This document shows positions 33,756 through 43,331 of a DNA stretch of 64,000 bases, one piece after another. Source of the DNA: Pseudanabaena frigida (GTDB taxonomy: Bacteria; Cyanobacteriota; Cyanobacteriia; Pseudanabaenales; Pseudanabaenaceae). The notes under the pieces were generated by a model that made no database searches, was not told where the DNA came from, and worked only from the letters and a program-made list of their open reading frames with translations. The stretch spans positions 124,001 through 188,000 of the forward strand of contig QBML01000002.1 of the NCBI GenBank assembly GCA_003242085.1, written 5' to 3'. Positions within the stretch are counted from its first letter, which is position 1; every line of letters starts with the position of its first letter. Position numbers and translations under genes: made by a program.

Positions 33756-35440
33756 TAAAAATCAAAATCAAAAGCTGGCTCAGCACGCAGTTTACCTAAA
33801 CCCAATTCTTTATCATCGATCAGCTTGATTTCGTAATAGCCCAAAATATGTTGTGGAGCAGGATTACCCCGCGAAGCTCCAGTAATACCCATCGCAACGA
33901 TCACGCAGATATTACCTTTAGTGTTTTTACTTCGTTGTTTCCAACGCTTGTGATGTTCGCTATTCAGGGCTTTTTTATCAAATTCGCCAAATAAATGCAA
34001 GTCATCATTACCCATCACCATCAATCCGAGCTGACAGGCATTGCCAAGTATATCTTCGGCAGGATTGAAGCACAAAGACTTGATGCCATCAAAACTATTA
34101 ATGCTTTCGATCAGTTCCAAAGCTTTGGGGCGGGAAGTCTGAATCATCAAACCTGGCAAACCATCACCTTTTCTAGCCTCAAGGAGCGTAGGAATTCGCT
34201 CGGAATACTGGACGTGAATTTTAGAATTGCGTAAAAACTCTACCTGAGACCAAGGCAAGGTCATCATATGGATTAGGGCATTTTCTGGCCATAGATCCTC
34301 ACTGATTAGTGGTGCATCATCATCAGGTTCTTCCTCTTCTTCGACCAATTGATGCAACTCGTCGGCAAGTTCAGGCATAGTCTTAACGACTACCTTGATT
34401 GTTTCTTCGATATCACTATCGAGACTAGGTGCATAAATTGTGTAAGTACCTGATAAATTTCCAAAATTTGACTTTAAACGATTGCTATATTGCTCCCAAA
34501 ATTTATTCAGAGCTTCAAGTGCCACAGTCAATGCGATCGCTTCTTCGTCATATAAGTATGGTCTGCCACCTTCAAGGGGATGTAAAGCTCCATAAATTGG
34601 CTTCATTTGCGTAGGTGCTGTAGGCAAAGCTCGCAACTTACCGCGAAATGGAAACGAAGAAAAATCATCTTCCATTTCCAGCTCAGGTGTTTCAAAAAGA
34701 TTAAATAAGCAATCTTGGTGCAAAAATGTTTCTTCAATTTCATCGTCGGAGTTGCCTGAAACAATCCGATGCCGAAATTTGACGAGCGACTCTTCGGTAC
34801 GATAAAAAATTACGCCCTGCTCTAAGCCCATCTTGCCCATAACGATCGCATAAAGTGTGTCCAGATCCCAGCGATCGAGCTTAATCGAAATAACTTGATG
34901 ATCCCAAAGTGCATTCCAAGGCGCATTTTGCCATAGTTGTTCTGACTGTTTGTGCAAAGCTGCCACATATCGATCTGGCACTATTGGCGGATTAGCAGAA
35001 AAGCTCTCCAAAATATGTGAAAAAATCTCATCAATTAATGGCAAGTGCTCGACATATTCGACTGACACACCTAAATCTTGGAGCACGCCCCGCAAATAAA
35101 ACTGGAGTTCGCGATCGCAGACTAAAATCTTTTGGGGCAAGGATGGCTGCGCTGGACTTTGAGGATGCTCGATCGCTTGTAATAAAGCACGTACAAAGGC
35201 TTCCTGTCCTACAGCTGAATCAACTACATCCATGGAACGCACCATGCCCATCGAACCATCCACCCATAAAATACAGTGTGGCTTAGACTCTTCACTGTTA
35301 GGATGAAGCGGAATAATATTTGAAGAGTCTTGCGGCTGACGAATTTTTGCTGGCAAAGCACGACGATCGCCTTCCCAAACTGCATTAGACTGCTTGAGTT
35401 TTTGAAGGCGACGAAGAGTAGATCGGTTTAGCGTGGTCAT
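33755..35440 (-). CDS. Conserved cyanobacterial protein (DUF6930-like)
   Basis: The 561-residue protein begins MTTLNRSTLRRLQKLKQSN, followed by VWEGDRRALPAKIRQ. Around 55-180 is a domain with CILWVDGSMGMVRSMDVVD, KILVCDRELQFYLRGVLQDLGV and YVEHLPLIDEI that I associate with a cyanobacterial family of unknown function (DUF6930-like, from memory). Around 370 an acidic run (VEEEEEPDDDAPL) separates a C-terminal domain. No signal peptide or membrane helix. Function not established. Confidence 0.6.
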   Translation of the reverse strand: MTTLNRSTLRRLQKLKQSNAVWEGDRRALPAKIRQPQDSSNIIPLHPNSEESKPHCILWVDGSMGMVRSMDVVDSAVGQEAFVRALLQAIEHPQSPAQPSLPQKILVCDRELQFYLRGVLQDLGVSVEYVEHLPLIDEIFSHILESFSANPPIVPDRYVAALHKQSEQLWQNAPWNALWDHQVISIKLDRWDLDTLYAIVMGKMGLEQGVIFYRTEESLVKFRHRIVSGNSDDEIEETFLHQDCLFNLFETPELEMEDDFSSFPFRGKLRALPTAPTQMKPIYGALHPLEGGRPYLYDEEAIALTVALEALNKFWEQYSNRLKSNFGNLSGTYTIYAPSLDSDIEETIKVVVKTMPELADELHQLVEEEEEPDDDAPLISEDLWPENALIHMMTLPWSQVEFLRNSKIHVQYSERIPTLLEARKGDGLPGLMIQTSRPKALELIESINSFDGIKSLCFNPAEDILGNACQLGLMVMGNDDLHLFGEFDKKALNSEHHKRWKQRSKNTKGNICVIVAMGITGASRGNPAPQHILGYYEIKLIDDKELGLGKLRAEPAFDFDF

Positions 35441-35884
35441 CGAAAATATTCTCTAGATTAGCCACTCTCAGGAAATTTATAAGAGTGCATTGATCGATTT
35501 AACTATGTTATGGCTAGAAATTGCTATATGAAACAAGAAATTATCGCAATTGTCATCATAAATCAGAACTAGATTCAAATTAAACTCTACGCATTAACTC
35601 TCTAAGCCAAATATTGCAAGGCGATCGCATCAACATTTTCCTCATGTATTCTATTTGTTATAGCAATTGATTGAGACTCTCAACTTGTCATATATCAAGT
35701 TGCATAAATTAATAGCAGTGCGTTGTACCGCTATTTCAAATAGTCAAAATATTGAGACGCAGCCATCTTGTTAAGACAAATCAGGGAGAAGTAAGGAAGC
35801 CTTAGAGTCACCCTAGGGTTATACCTGTATGTTTAAAAATCTTCTTTAGATATAACGAGTACAACGAATCAAAATGAGGCAGGC
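35441..35884. other. Intergenic region before the pentapeptide-repeat genes
   Basis: About 440 bases between divergent genes. I see an imperfect hairpin around AATAGCAGTGCG...TACCGCTATT (about 35711-35735), but no clear promoter boxes. It should contain both leaders. Confidence 0.35.
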
Positions 35885-37087
35885 GTGAACTTTACAGACT
35901 TTACTAAAGCAAATCTTACCAAATCAAGCCTAGAAGGAATTAATCTCAAGGGAGCAGATCTTAAGCGCGTCAATCTTAGTAATGCCAAGCTGGCGGACGC
36001 GGTGCTTTCTAACGCTAACCTAAAAGGGGCATTTCTCCATGGTGCAGATCTCAGCCGCGTCGATCTTGTCGAAGCAAATCTATCCGAAGCAAATCTTACT
36101 TCCGCATTTTTAATTAAGGCTAACCTGCAACGAGCTTGCCTTGACGAAGCTTACTTAGTTGCCACTAATTTCAATTCTGCTAATCTAACTAGTGCCTCTT
36201 TAGTTAAAGCCGATCTCAGTCTGGCAACCTTAACTGGAGCCTGTCTTAACGGCGCAAATCTCAGTCAAGCAAAGCTGAATGGGACATTTTTTATCGAATC
36301 CAACTTACTTGGTGCCGATCTCAGTGGCTCTGACTTCACGGGTGCGCTAATGATTAAAGCAAATCTCAGTGGTGCAAATCTCAGTCAAGCCTGTCTGATG
36401 AATGTCGATCTGACAGAAGCTAATCTCACAGGAGCGGAGTTGCATGGTGTCGATCTCTGTGGTGCAATTCTGAACGAAGCCAATCTTAATGCTGTAGACC
36501 TTGTCAATGCCAATTTGAGTGGTGGTTCTCTTAGTCGTGCCAATTTGGGATGGGCAAATTTACTTGGCACTAATTTGGAGAAAGCTAATTTAGTTGGTTC
36601 CGATCTGAGTTGGGCAAATTTGAACGAAGCCAACCTGATCGAAGCCGATTTGAGTTGGACAAATCTCACGGGTGCATTCTTGATGAAGGCAAACCTAAGC
36701 GGGGCAAACCTAAATGGCGTAAATCTATCCAATGCGAATCTCAGTGGCGCAAATTTAAGCGGTGCAAATTTGATGGGTGCAAACTTAAGTGGAGCTGATT
36801 TGAGTAATGTCGATCTTCGTGGCGCTTTCTTGATCCGTACTAATTTACATAACGCAATTTTGAATGAAGCTAATTTGACAGGCGCAAATCTAGACGAAGC
36901 CGTCTTAAATGGAGCTAGTTTGAATCGAGCTAATCTCAATCGTGCCAATTTGAATAAGGCAAGTCTGACAGGTGCAAATCTGAAGGGAGCTTTTATGTTG
37001 TGGACGAACTTAAAGGGAGCTTTTATGTTGTGGACAAATTTGGACGGGGCAAATATGACGGGTGCGATTTTGCCAACTGATAAATAG
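35885..37087 (+). CDS. Pentapeptide-repeat protein 1
   Basis: From GTG at 35885, preceded by GAGG about seven bases upstream, the 400 residues are almost all A(D/N)LXX pentapeptides: NLTKSSLEGINLKGADL and so on to the end. The predicted fold is a right-handed quadrilateral beta-helix. There is no signal peptide, leader domain or catalytic motif. Near the C-terminus a unit is duplicated (LKGAFMLWTNL twice). Some family members mimic DNA and protect gyrase, but most in cyanobacteria have unknown roles. The large antisense frame over it is a by-product of the repeat. Confidence 0.9.
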   Translation: MNFTDFTKANLTKSSLEGINLKGADLKRVNLSNAKLADAVLSNANLKGAFLHGADLSRVDLVEANLSEANLTSAFLIKANLQRACLDEAYLVATNFNSANLTSASLVKADLSLATLTGACLNGANLSQAKLNGTFFIESNLLGADLSGSDFTGALMIKANLSGANLSQACLMNVDLTEANLTGAELHGVDLCGAILNEANLNAVDLVNANLSGGSLSRANLGWANLLGTNLEKANLVGSDLSWANLNEANLIEADLSWTNLTGAFLMKANLSGANLNGVNLSNANLSGANLSGANLMGANLSGADLSNVDLRGAFLIRTNLHNAILNEANLTGANLDEAVLNGASLNRANLNRANLNKASLTGANLKGAFMLWTNLKGAFMLWTNLDGANMTGAILPTDK

Positions 37088-37179
37088 AAACAAATAAAAA
37101 CTTTTTCCAATTTTTTAGAGATGCGATCTACTCGTTTCTAAAAGATATCTAGTTAACAAAAATATGGTGTTGAAGAGTG

Positions 37180-38076
37180 ATGAAAGCTGGAGAACTCGTT
37201 GAACGTTATAACAAAGGCTTTCGAGATTTTAGTGAAATCGATCTAAATCGTGAAAATCTCAGTGGTGCTAGCTTGACAGCGATCGATCTGGCACATGCCG
37301 ATCTGAGCGAAGCAAACCTATCTTGTACTACTTTAAACGAAGCAAATTTGTACTGTGCAAAGCTGAACACAGCTGTTCTATATCGAGCAAGTTTAAGCGA
37401 AGCAAATCTCTGTGAGGCAGATCTAAATGGTGCTAGTCTGATTAAGGCTGATTTGCATGGAGCTAGGTTGGAACGAGCAAATCTGCGGGATGCTGACCTA
37501 ACTGGCGCTAATCTCAATACTGTAAGTCTTGCAAATTCCGACCTAACGGGAGCCAATTTAAGTTGTGTATCTCTGGTCGGAGCCAACCTAGAAGGTGCAA
37601 ATCTAAAGGAAGCATTTTTGAAAGGAGCAAACTTAGATGGGGCAAAATTAAATGGAGCAAATCTTGAGAATGCAAATCTAAGTGGGGCGAGCTTTAGTGA
37701 TGCAAATCTTAGTCATGCAAATCTTAGCGGTGCCGATCTTTCCCGAGCTAATTTGTATGGAGCTAATCTTAGCGATTCTTTATTAACAAAAGCCGATCTA
37801 AGTGGAGCGAATCTAAGTAATGCAAATCTAAATGATGCCGATCTAAAGGAAGCCGATCTTAATGGTGCATTTCTTGTTGATGCTCAATTATGTAGAGCAC
37901 GTCTGGATGCTGCAAATCTTAGTAAAACAAATTGTTATAAGGCTAGTTTTAGAAATGCATTTTTATTAAGAACTAATTTAAATGCCGCAAACTTAAATTG
38001 TACAGACCTTTCAAATGCTTCTCTACATCCAGTCGATCGTGACGCTGACCTCAATGTAGAGTACGCAACGGAATGA
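37180..38076 (+). CDS. Pentapeptide-repeat protein 2
   Basis: Starting at ATG 37180 (a GTG lies three bases before), the protein has 298 residues. The first 25 residues (MKAGELVERYNKGFRDFSEI) are a short non-repeat cap typical of many cyanobacterial pentapeptide proteins, and the rest are A(D/N)LXX units. It lies 92 bases after the first pentapeptide gene, on the same strand, and is likely a paralogue. No enzymatic motif. Role unknown. Confidence 0.9.
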   Translation: MKAGELVERYNKGFRDFSEIDLNRENLSGASLTAIDLAHADLSEANLSCTTLNEANLYCAKLNTAVLYRASLSEANLCEADLNGASLIKADLHGARLERANLRDADLTGANLNTVSLANSDLTGANLSCVSLVGANLEGANLKEAFLKGANLDGAKLNGANLENANLSGASFSDANLSHANLSGADLSRANLYGANLSDSLLTKADLSGANLSNANLNDADLKEADLNGAFLVDAQLCRARLDAANLSKTNCYKASFRNAFLLRTNLNAANLNCTDLSNASLHPVDRDADLNVEYATE

Positions 38077-38216
38077 CGTCAGCAAGTTACGCCATTTGCC
38101 GTAGAAACTCCAACGGTATGTAGATACGTCTTAGCTAGAAAGAGACAGAGATAAAAGGCGATCGCTTAGATAAATCGCTCTTAAAACGCGCTGAAAATAA
38201 TTAGTAGGAATGAAAC

Positions 38217-38978
38217 ATGGACGCAGCTATGACAACTAAGCATGAAAACCCAAAATACAAACGCATTTTATTAAAACTCAGTGGCGAAGCACTCATGGGC
38301 GATCGCAGCTTTGGTATCGATCCTGAAGTTGTCCAAGATATTGCTTTGCAAGTCGCTGAAATTGTCAAAGATGGTATTGAAGTAGCGATCGTGGTTGGGG
38401 GCGGTAATATCTTTCGGGGTATTAATGGTGCTGACAAAGGGATGGATCGCGCTACGGCTGACTATATTGGCATGATCGCTACAGTAATGAATGCACTAAC
38501 TTTACAAGATGCTTTTGAACATTTGGACGATCCAATACCCACAAGAGTGATGTCGGCGATCGCCATGCAAGAGATCGCTGAGCCATATATTCGCCGCCGT
38601 GCCATTCGCCACCTTGAAAACAATCGGGTGGTTATTTTTGGGGCTGGTTCGGGTAATCCCTATTTCACAACCGATACCACAGCAGCATTACGAGGAGCTG
38701 AAATTAATGCCGATGTAATTCTGAAAGCAACTAAAGTTGATGGCATTTATAACAGCGATCCTAAGAAAAATCCTGATGCAAAACGTTTTCAAACCGTTAG
38801 CTTTGACCATGCTTTGATCAATGATTTGCGGGTGATGGATGCTACAGCCTTTGCATTATGTAAAGAAAACGGCATCCCAATTATTGTGTTCGATCTCGGT
38901 GTTACGGGTAACATTCGTCGCGTCGTCATGGGAGAATCGATCGGTACTTATGTTGGAGGTTCCTGTGAAGTTAACTGA
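38217..38978 (+). CDS. pyrH: UMP kinase
   Basis: The 253 residues have [14 protein letters not shown] at the start, [54 protein letters not shown] and [16 protein letters not shown]. These are the standard amino-acid-kinase-fold blocks of bacterial PyrH. It phosphorylates UMP to UDP. AGGAA lies seven bases before the ATG at 38217. The 3' end overlaps frr by 14 bases. Confidence 0.95.
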   Translation: MDAAMTTKHENPKYKRILLKLSGEALMGDRSFGIDPEVVQDIALQVAEIVKDGIEVAIVVGGGNIFRGINGADKGMDRATADYIGMIATVMNALTLQDAFEHLDDPIPTRVMSAIAMQEIAEPYIRRRAIRHLENNRVVIFGAGSGNPYFTTDTTAALRGAEINADVILKATKVDGIYNSDPKKNPDAKRFQTVSFDHALINDLRVMDATAFALCKENGIPIIVFDLGVTGNIRRVVMGESIGTYVGGSCEVN

Positions 38979-39513
38979 TGTTGAGGCGCGAATGCAGAAA
39001 GCTGTAGAAGCGACCCAGCACAATTTTAATAGTGTGCGAACGGGGCGTGCTAATGCTTCGCTGTTGGATCGGATTACCGTGGAATATTATGGGGCGGAAA
39101 CGCATCTTAAGTCTCTAGCAAATATCTCATCCCCCGATGCAACAACTTTAATGATTCAGCCTTTCGATCGCTCAACGATGCGAGCAATTGAAAAAGCTAT
39201 TTCCGAGTCGGATATTGGTCTTACCCCAAATAATGACGGTAGTAGCATTCGTCTAAATATTCCGCCGTTAACGACCGATCGCCGTAAAGAGTTAGTAAAA
39301 ATGGTTTCCAAACTCGCCGAAGAAGGCAAAGTTGCGATTCGTAATGTGCGTCGTGATGCGATCGATTCACTTCGTAAACTTGAGAAGGCAAAAGAAATTT
39401 CTGAAGATGATTCAAAAAGCAAACAAGAGCAAGTAGATAAGTTAACGGAAAAGTTCGTTAAAAATATCGATAAGGTCACTGCCGAAAAAGAAAAAGAAAT
39501 TTCCACAATCTAA
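38965..39513 (+). CDS. frr: Ribosome recycling factor
   Basis: A GTG at 38965 gives [20 protein letters not shown], the usual RRF N-terminus, with a strong GGAGGT (38955-38960) four bases upstream. The longer frame from 38839 is only overlap with pyrH and is rejected. The 182 residues are standard length. Blocks include [32 protein letters not shown] and [28 protein letters not shown] splits post-termination ribosomes with EF-G. A perfect terminator follows directly. Confidence 0.95.
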   Translation: MKLTDVEARMQKAVEATQHNFNSVRTGRANASLLDRITVEYYGAETHLKSLANISSPDATTLMIQPFDRSTMRAIEKAISESDIGLTPNNDGSSIRLNIPPLTTDRRKELVKMVSKLAEEGKVAIRNVRRDAIDSLRKLEKAKEISEDDSKSKQEQVDKLTEKFVKNIDKVTAEKEKEISTI

Positions 39514-39514
39514 A

Positions 39515-39551
39515 CAAACAAAAAGCGGCGCAATGCGCCGCTTTTTGTTTG
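39515..39551. terminator. Bidirectional terminator between frr and petA
   Basis: Arms 39515-39532 and 39534-39551 are exact complements (CAAACAAAAAGCGGCGC and its partner) over a one-base loop, with T-rich ends for both strands. frr ends two bases before and petA ends 42 bases after. Confidence 0.85.
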
Positions 39552-39592
39552 ATATAAGAAAGGTCTTAAAACCTTTTCTTAACAACTAAATT

Positions 39593-40576
39593 TTAGAAGT
39601 TCATTTCGGCAGCTTGGACTTTTTCGACTTGCTTCTTCTTCAGTACCAACAAAATTTGGGTAACGATTACGGAAGCAAAGAATGCTAGTAGCCATTGAAT
39701 ACGACGAGGATCTTGAAGAACAATTTCGCCGTCATGCTGACCAAAACCACCAACATTAGGATTGGTAGTTAGAGGAGAACCAACCTTAACATCACTACCA
39801 GGTTCTACAACTAGTTCAGCACCGGCAGGAACTTTCTCAACAGCAATGCTGCCATCAGTGGTTTGGATCGAGATTTCATAACCACCGTAGATACCTTCGT
39901 CTTCGTTTGGAGTAATGGGACTAATTTGAGTAACTAGACCAGAAACAGAAGAGTTGTACTCATTGTTATTGCTTTTTTCCCCAGTTGGATAAACTTGGCC
40001 GCGACCACGGTTACCACCAGCATGAACAGCATATTTCAAGAAGTGAATGTTTTTATCTTTCGCAGGGTCAGGAGAGAGTACGGGGAAAACAATTTCCGAA
40101 TACTCATCACCAGATATAGGGCCAACTAAGACGATGTTTTCTTGGGTATCGCTGTAGGGTTGGTAGTAAATATCTTTGGTCTTTTCCTTTAGCTCTTCCG
40201 ACAAACGCTCTTCAGGAGCAATCTTGAAGCCTTCAGGCAATACTAGAACAGCTCCCACATTCAAACCTGTTTTACTTCCATCAGCAGATACTTGCTGTAG
40301 CGTGTGGTCGTAAGGAAGTTTGACGACGGCTTCAAATACTGAGTCAGGCTGAACTGCTTGAGGTAGTTCTAATTCGATACCTTTTTGGGCAAGGTGACAG
40401 TTAGCGCAAACAATTTTTCCAGTAGCTTCGCGAGGATTTTTGTATGCTTCTTGGGCAAAGTAAGGATAGGCAAAAACGGGCTGATTGTTAAACCCAAATA
40501 ATAAGGTCAAACTTGTGAGGACACATAGACTAATTCCGACAAGAAGGCGGTTAGCACGGGATAAAGCTTTTTTCAT
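39593..40576 (-). CDS. petA: Cytochrome f
   Basis: ATG at 40576 gives [20 protein letters not shown] as the signal; an upstream ATG adds 12 residues and is unlikely. The mature start is YPYFAQEAY, whose Tyr amine ligates the haem. The haem site CANCH follows. The large soluble domain has [18 protein letters not shown], and the C-terminal helix is [21 protein letters not shown]. 327 residues is standard. Cytochrome f passes electrons to plastocyanin or cytochrome c6. It lies 53 bases downstream of petC in the classic petC-petA operon. Confidence 0.97.
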   Translation of the reverse strand: MKKALSRANRLLVGISLCVLTSLTLLFGFNNQPVFAYPYFAQEAYKNPREATGKIVCANCHLAQKGIELELPQAVQPDSVFEAVVKLPYDHTLQQVSADGSKTGLNVGAVLVLPEGFKIAPEERLSEELKEKTKDIYYQPYSDTQENIVLVGPISGDEYSEIVFPVLSPDPAKDKNIHFLKYAVHAGGNRGRGQVYPTGEKSNNNEYNSSVSGLVTQISPITPNEDEGIYGGYEISIQTTDGSIAVEKVPAGAELVVEPGSDVKVGSPLTTNPNVGGFGQHDGEIVLQDPRRIQWLLAFFASVIVTQILLVLKKKQVEKVQAAEMNF

Positions 40577-40629
40577 GTATGAGTTCAAATGTGAATTAAA
40601 GACCAATTGCAAAAGATGCTAATAAAATA

Positions 40630-41169
40630 CTAAGACCACCAAGGTGCTTCATTAGTGCGGAAGTCAGTTTCTGTCCATGTGCTAAATTGCACAACATCAT
40701 CAGCAACTGTGGCATGGGCAAGAGCAAGTGATAATGGTGCGGGGCCGCGTACAACTTTACCTTCAGCGTTGTACTGAGAGCCATGGCAAGGACAAATAAA
40801 CTTGTTTTCAGCAGCATTCCAAGGAACAACACAGCCGAGGTGCGTACAAACTGCGTTCAGTCCGTAGGATGCAATTTCTTTATTTTCGGTGACAACAATA
40901 TATGTAGGATCGCCTTTGAGTCCTTGAGCGAGTTCGCGATCGCCTGACTGATGACTTGCCAAGAACGCGGAAGCAATTACATCTTTACCAAGTGCATCTT
41001 TAGCAGCAACACCACCACCAGCACCGCCGCGAGATGGTGGTACAAAATAGGCAGCAAAGGGCAAAGCAGCCCCGAGGGTGGTTACGGCAGCAGAACCTCC
41101 TAATATTAGGTTCATAAATTGGCGACGACCCATGCTAGGGACTTCGGCGGATGTAGAAGCTTGACTCAT
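40630..41169 (-). CDS. petC: Rieske iron-sulfur protein of cytochrome b6f
   Basis: The 179 residues have a Tat-like lead ([17 protein letters not shown]) and one membrane helix, then the cluster motifs [11 protein letters not shown] and [12 protein letters not shown]. These hold the 2Fe-2S cluster through two Cys and two His. The last block [12 protein letters not shown] is typical. Length is standard. It is the first gene of the petC-petA operon, and the divergent kinase gene starts 331 bases away. Confidence 0.97.
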   Translation of the reverse strand: MSQASTSAEVPSMGRRQFMNLILGGSAAVTTLGAALPFAAYFVPPSRGGAGGGVAAKDALGKDVIASAFLASHQSGDRELAQGLKGDPTYIVVTENKEIASYGLNAVCTHLGCVVPWNAAENKFICPCHGSQYNAEGKVVRGPAPLSLALAHATVADDVVQFSTWTETDFRTNEAPWWS

Positions 41170-41500
41170 AAATTTGACTAACGATTTAGCTGAGAAATAT
41201 TACGTTTTATATATCACTGCTTACCATGATATCGACAATCTTTGGACTTCTCTCTAGTTGTTTTGCAACGAAATGTTAAGCAGAACGTTCAGTATGTTGC
41301 TTAAGTGAAAAAAGTAGCACGGCAGATAAAGCTCAACCTTCTACTTTTTATGGTTTGACGATGGCTATGCCATGATTTCAGTAAGTATTGTTAAAGTTAG
41401 CATGAGTTCTGGTTAAGCTGTTTTAAATGAGTAGAGCATCTACGGTGTTAAACCCCTCTTCTTATCTAGTTTTAAAGTTTTGAGACTTGATTTTGCCAGT
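41170..41500. promoter_or_regulatory. Divergent leader region of petC-petA and the kinase gene
   Basis: About 330 bases with no ORF of interest. It must hold the promoters of petCA (minus) and of the kinase gene (plus). No specific box could be fixed by eye. Confidence 0.4.
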
Positions 41501-43243
41501 ATGAATGAAAAAGATACCTCACAGTTCTCTAAATATCGGATCTTGGGCTTGGTCGGCAGAGGACAATTTGGCAAAGTTTTGTGTGCGCGTATTCGAGATA
41601 CAGGAAAGTTAGTTGCTCTCAAAGAGCTAGAGCACAAACGATTTCCTACTAGCAAATTATTGAGGGAACTGCGGTTTTTACTGACATTACAGCATAAAAA
41701 TATTGTGGCTTGTTCGGCACTCGTGCATCACCAAAATTATCGTTATTTGGTAATGGACTACTGTGAAGGGGGGACATTACGCGATCTAATGAACTATACA
41801 AAGATGCTGTCAGTGCATCAATGCTTTAACTTGATCGATGATATCTTGCAAGGTTTAGAACATGCTCACGCAGCGAACGTAATTCACTGCGATATCAAGC
41901 CTGAGAACGTATTACTAAAGATTACTGCGAAAGGTTGGCTTGCAAAAATTTCTGACTTTGGCATTGCTCGACTCAGCCAAGAAATTGACTCTGATGGAAG
42001 TAATACAGGTTCACCTGGTTATATGGCTCCCGAACGCTTTTATGGCCAGTTTTCGGTAGGGTCGGATATTTATGCGGTCGGAATTATTTTGTACGAGCTT
42101 TTGGTCGGCAAGAGACCTTTCTCAGGGATGCCGACAGAGTTGATGAATGCTCATCTAAATCAGAGGATCGTCATTCCTGAAACGATACCTCGATCGCTAC
42201 AGGCAATTATTTTAAAATCGTTAGAAAAATTACCGAAGCGCAGATACACATCAGCTCAAGAGATGCGTCTAGATTTATTAAAAACAATTAGGTCTGAAGA
42301 CTTTAGCCAAATCAAAATTGGCACGGATGCTGAAAGTTGCGAGACAATTCTCTTTTACCAAAAAGCCGAACATTTTGCCCAAAAGCACGAATCCGAAAAA
42401 ATTGTCGGGCTAGTTGGTGCAGAAAAATCCCGTTTTTACAGTACATCTGGATTACATTTACAATGGCATAGCCTGACGCTCGACCAAGGAGAACAAATTG
42501 CTAAATCTGAATGCCAGATTGAGACGATCGCCTTTGCGCGGAAAACCCTATTTGCTCTGACCAATCGATCAATTTATCAGTTTGTCCAAGGAAAGCCAAA
42601 GTCTTTATATCAATCAAATCAACCATTTCAATGGGCAATCTCTCCACAAGGCGACTGGTTTGCCGTATCAACTGGCAAGCAACTAGAAATTCGGAATCTG
42701 CTATATGGCAGAGCGATGCGCTTGGAGTTTGCAACTAGAGCATTGAGTTGCATCATCGCGTTCGATCGCCATCATTTGGTAGCGATCGCCAATAAACCGG
42801 ACACAAATGAAAGTCGGGCAATTGTTATTTCTCGACGCTGCAATATTATGTATCGTTTTGCATTACCCATACCGATAGATTATGGGATTGCTACATTTAC
42901 CAGCGATCGAGTTCTTTTGCGAGAAGCAAGTAATCATAAAAATATTTTTTTTCTCGATCTTAAACCCTATCGACTTGCAAGGATTTCCTTGCAATATGAG
43001 GTTTTAATCATGGTGGCAACACCTTGGGGATATGCAATTACAGCTTATTACAATGCCTATCAGACTATTTTAATTTTGCTGGATTTGCGTGGCAATAATG
43101 TTAGTAATCTAATTATTGATGGTGAAGTCACGGCGATCGCTCCAATTGATATTAATTTATTAGCGATCGCAACTTCTGAGATATCGGGTTATAAACTTTA
43201 CGCAATCAATCTCAAAAAGCTCAACATCGATATAGTTTTCTAA
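41501..43243 (+). CDS. Ser/Thr protein kinase with a beta-propeller-like C-terminal half
   Basis: ATG at 41501 gives 580 residues; a TTG 21 bases upstream is possible but weak. The kinase domain has YRILGLVGRGQFGKV, LVALKELE (catalytic Lys), VIHCDIKPENVLL, KISDFGIARLS and GSPGYMAPERF. The catalytic loop has HCD instead of HRD, so it is a non-RD kinase. From about residue 290 the sequence has repeats of about 45 residues with W, Q and buried beta blocks, resembling a WD40-like propeller. No membrane helix is clear. The stop codon lies inside a perfect hairpin shared with the end of the convergent RNase gene. Confidence 0.85.
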   Translation: MNEKDTSQFSKYRILGLVGRGQFGKVLCARIRDTGKLVALKELEHKRFPTSKLLRELRFLLTLQHKNIVACSALVHHQNYRYLVMDYCEGGTLRDLMNYTKMLSVHQCFNLIDDILQGLEHAHAANVIHCDIKPENVLLKITAKGWLAKISDFGIARLSQEIDSDGSNTGSPGYMAPERFYGQFSVGSDIYAVGIILYELLVGKRPFSGMPTELMNAHLNQRIVIPETIPRSLQAIILKSLEKLPKRRYTSAQEMRLDLLKTIRSEDFSQIKIGTDAESCETILFYQKAEHFAQKHESEKIVGLVGAEKSRFYSTSGLHLQWHSLTLDQGEQIAKSECQIETIAFARKTLFALTNRSIYQFVQGKPKSLYQSNQPFQWAISPQGDWFAVSTGKQLEIRNLLYGRAMRLEFATRALSCIIAFDRHHLVAIANKPDTNESRAIVISRRCNIMYRFALPIPIDYGIATFTSDRVLLREASNHKNIFFLDLKPYRLARISLQYEVLIMVATPWGYAITAYYNAYQTILILLDLRGNNVSNLIIDGEVTAIAPIDINLLAIATSEISGYKLYAINLKKLNIDIVF

Positions 43244-43289
43244 GAAGTTAGGATGGGCGGCGCTACGCGCCGCCCATCCTAACTTCTTA
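43241..43289. terminator. Perfect 23-bp hairpin between kinase gene and rne
   Basis: Arms 43241-43263 and 43267-43289 are exact complements with a 3-base loop; they start TAAGAAGTTAGGATGGGC and the kinase stop TAA is the first three bases. Both convergent genes end here, so it probably terminates both. Confidence 0.75.
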
Positions 43290-43324
43290 CATTTAAAGGT
43301 AGCGCTTTGCGCTACCTTTAAATG
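43290..43324. terminator. Second hairpin, 16 bp, next to the first
   Basis: Arms 43290-43305 and 43309-43324 are exact complements (CATTTAAAGGTAGCGC and partner) with a TTT loop. It touches the first hairpin and lies seven bases from the rne stop, giving a double-terminator block. Confidence 0.7.
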
Positions 43325-43331
43325 TTTTAGA

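Noticed and set aside
36385-37110. 241-codon antisense frame over the pentapeptide gene
   Set aside because: It is produced by the regular A(D/N)LXX codon pattern read backwards (repeated FAP/LAP units) and has no ribosome site or family resemblance.
38839-38964. Extended N-terminus of frr
   Set aside because: These codons lie within pyrH in another frame; the GTG at 38965 with GGAGGT gives the standard RRF start.
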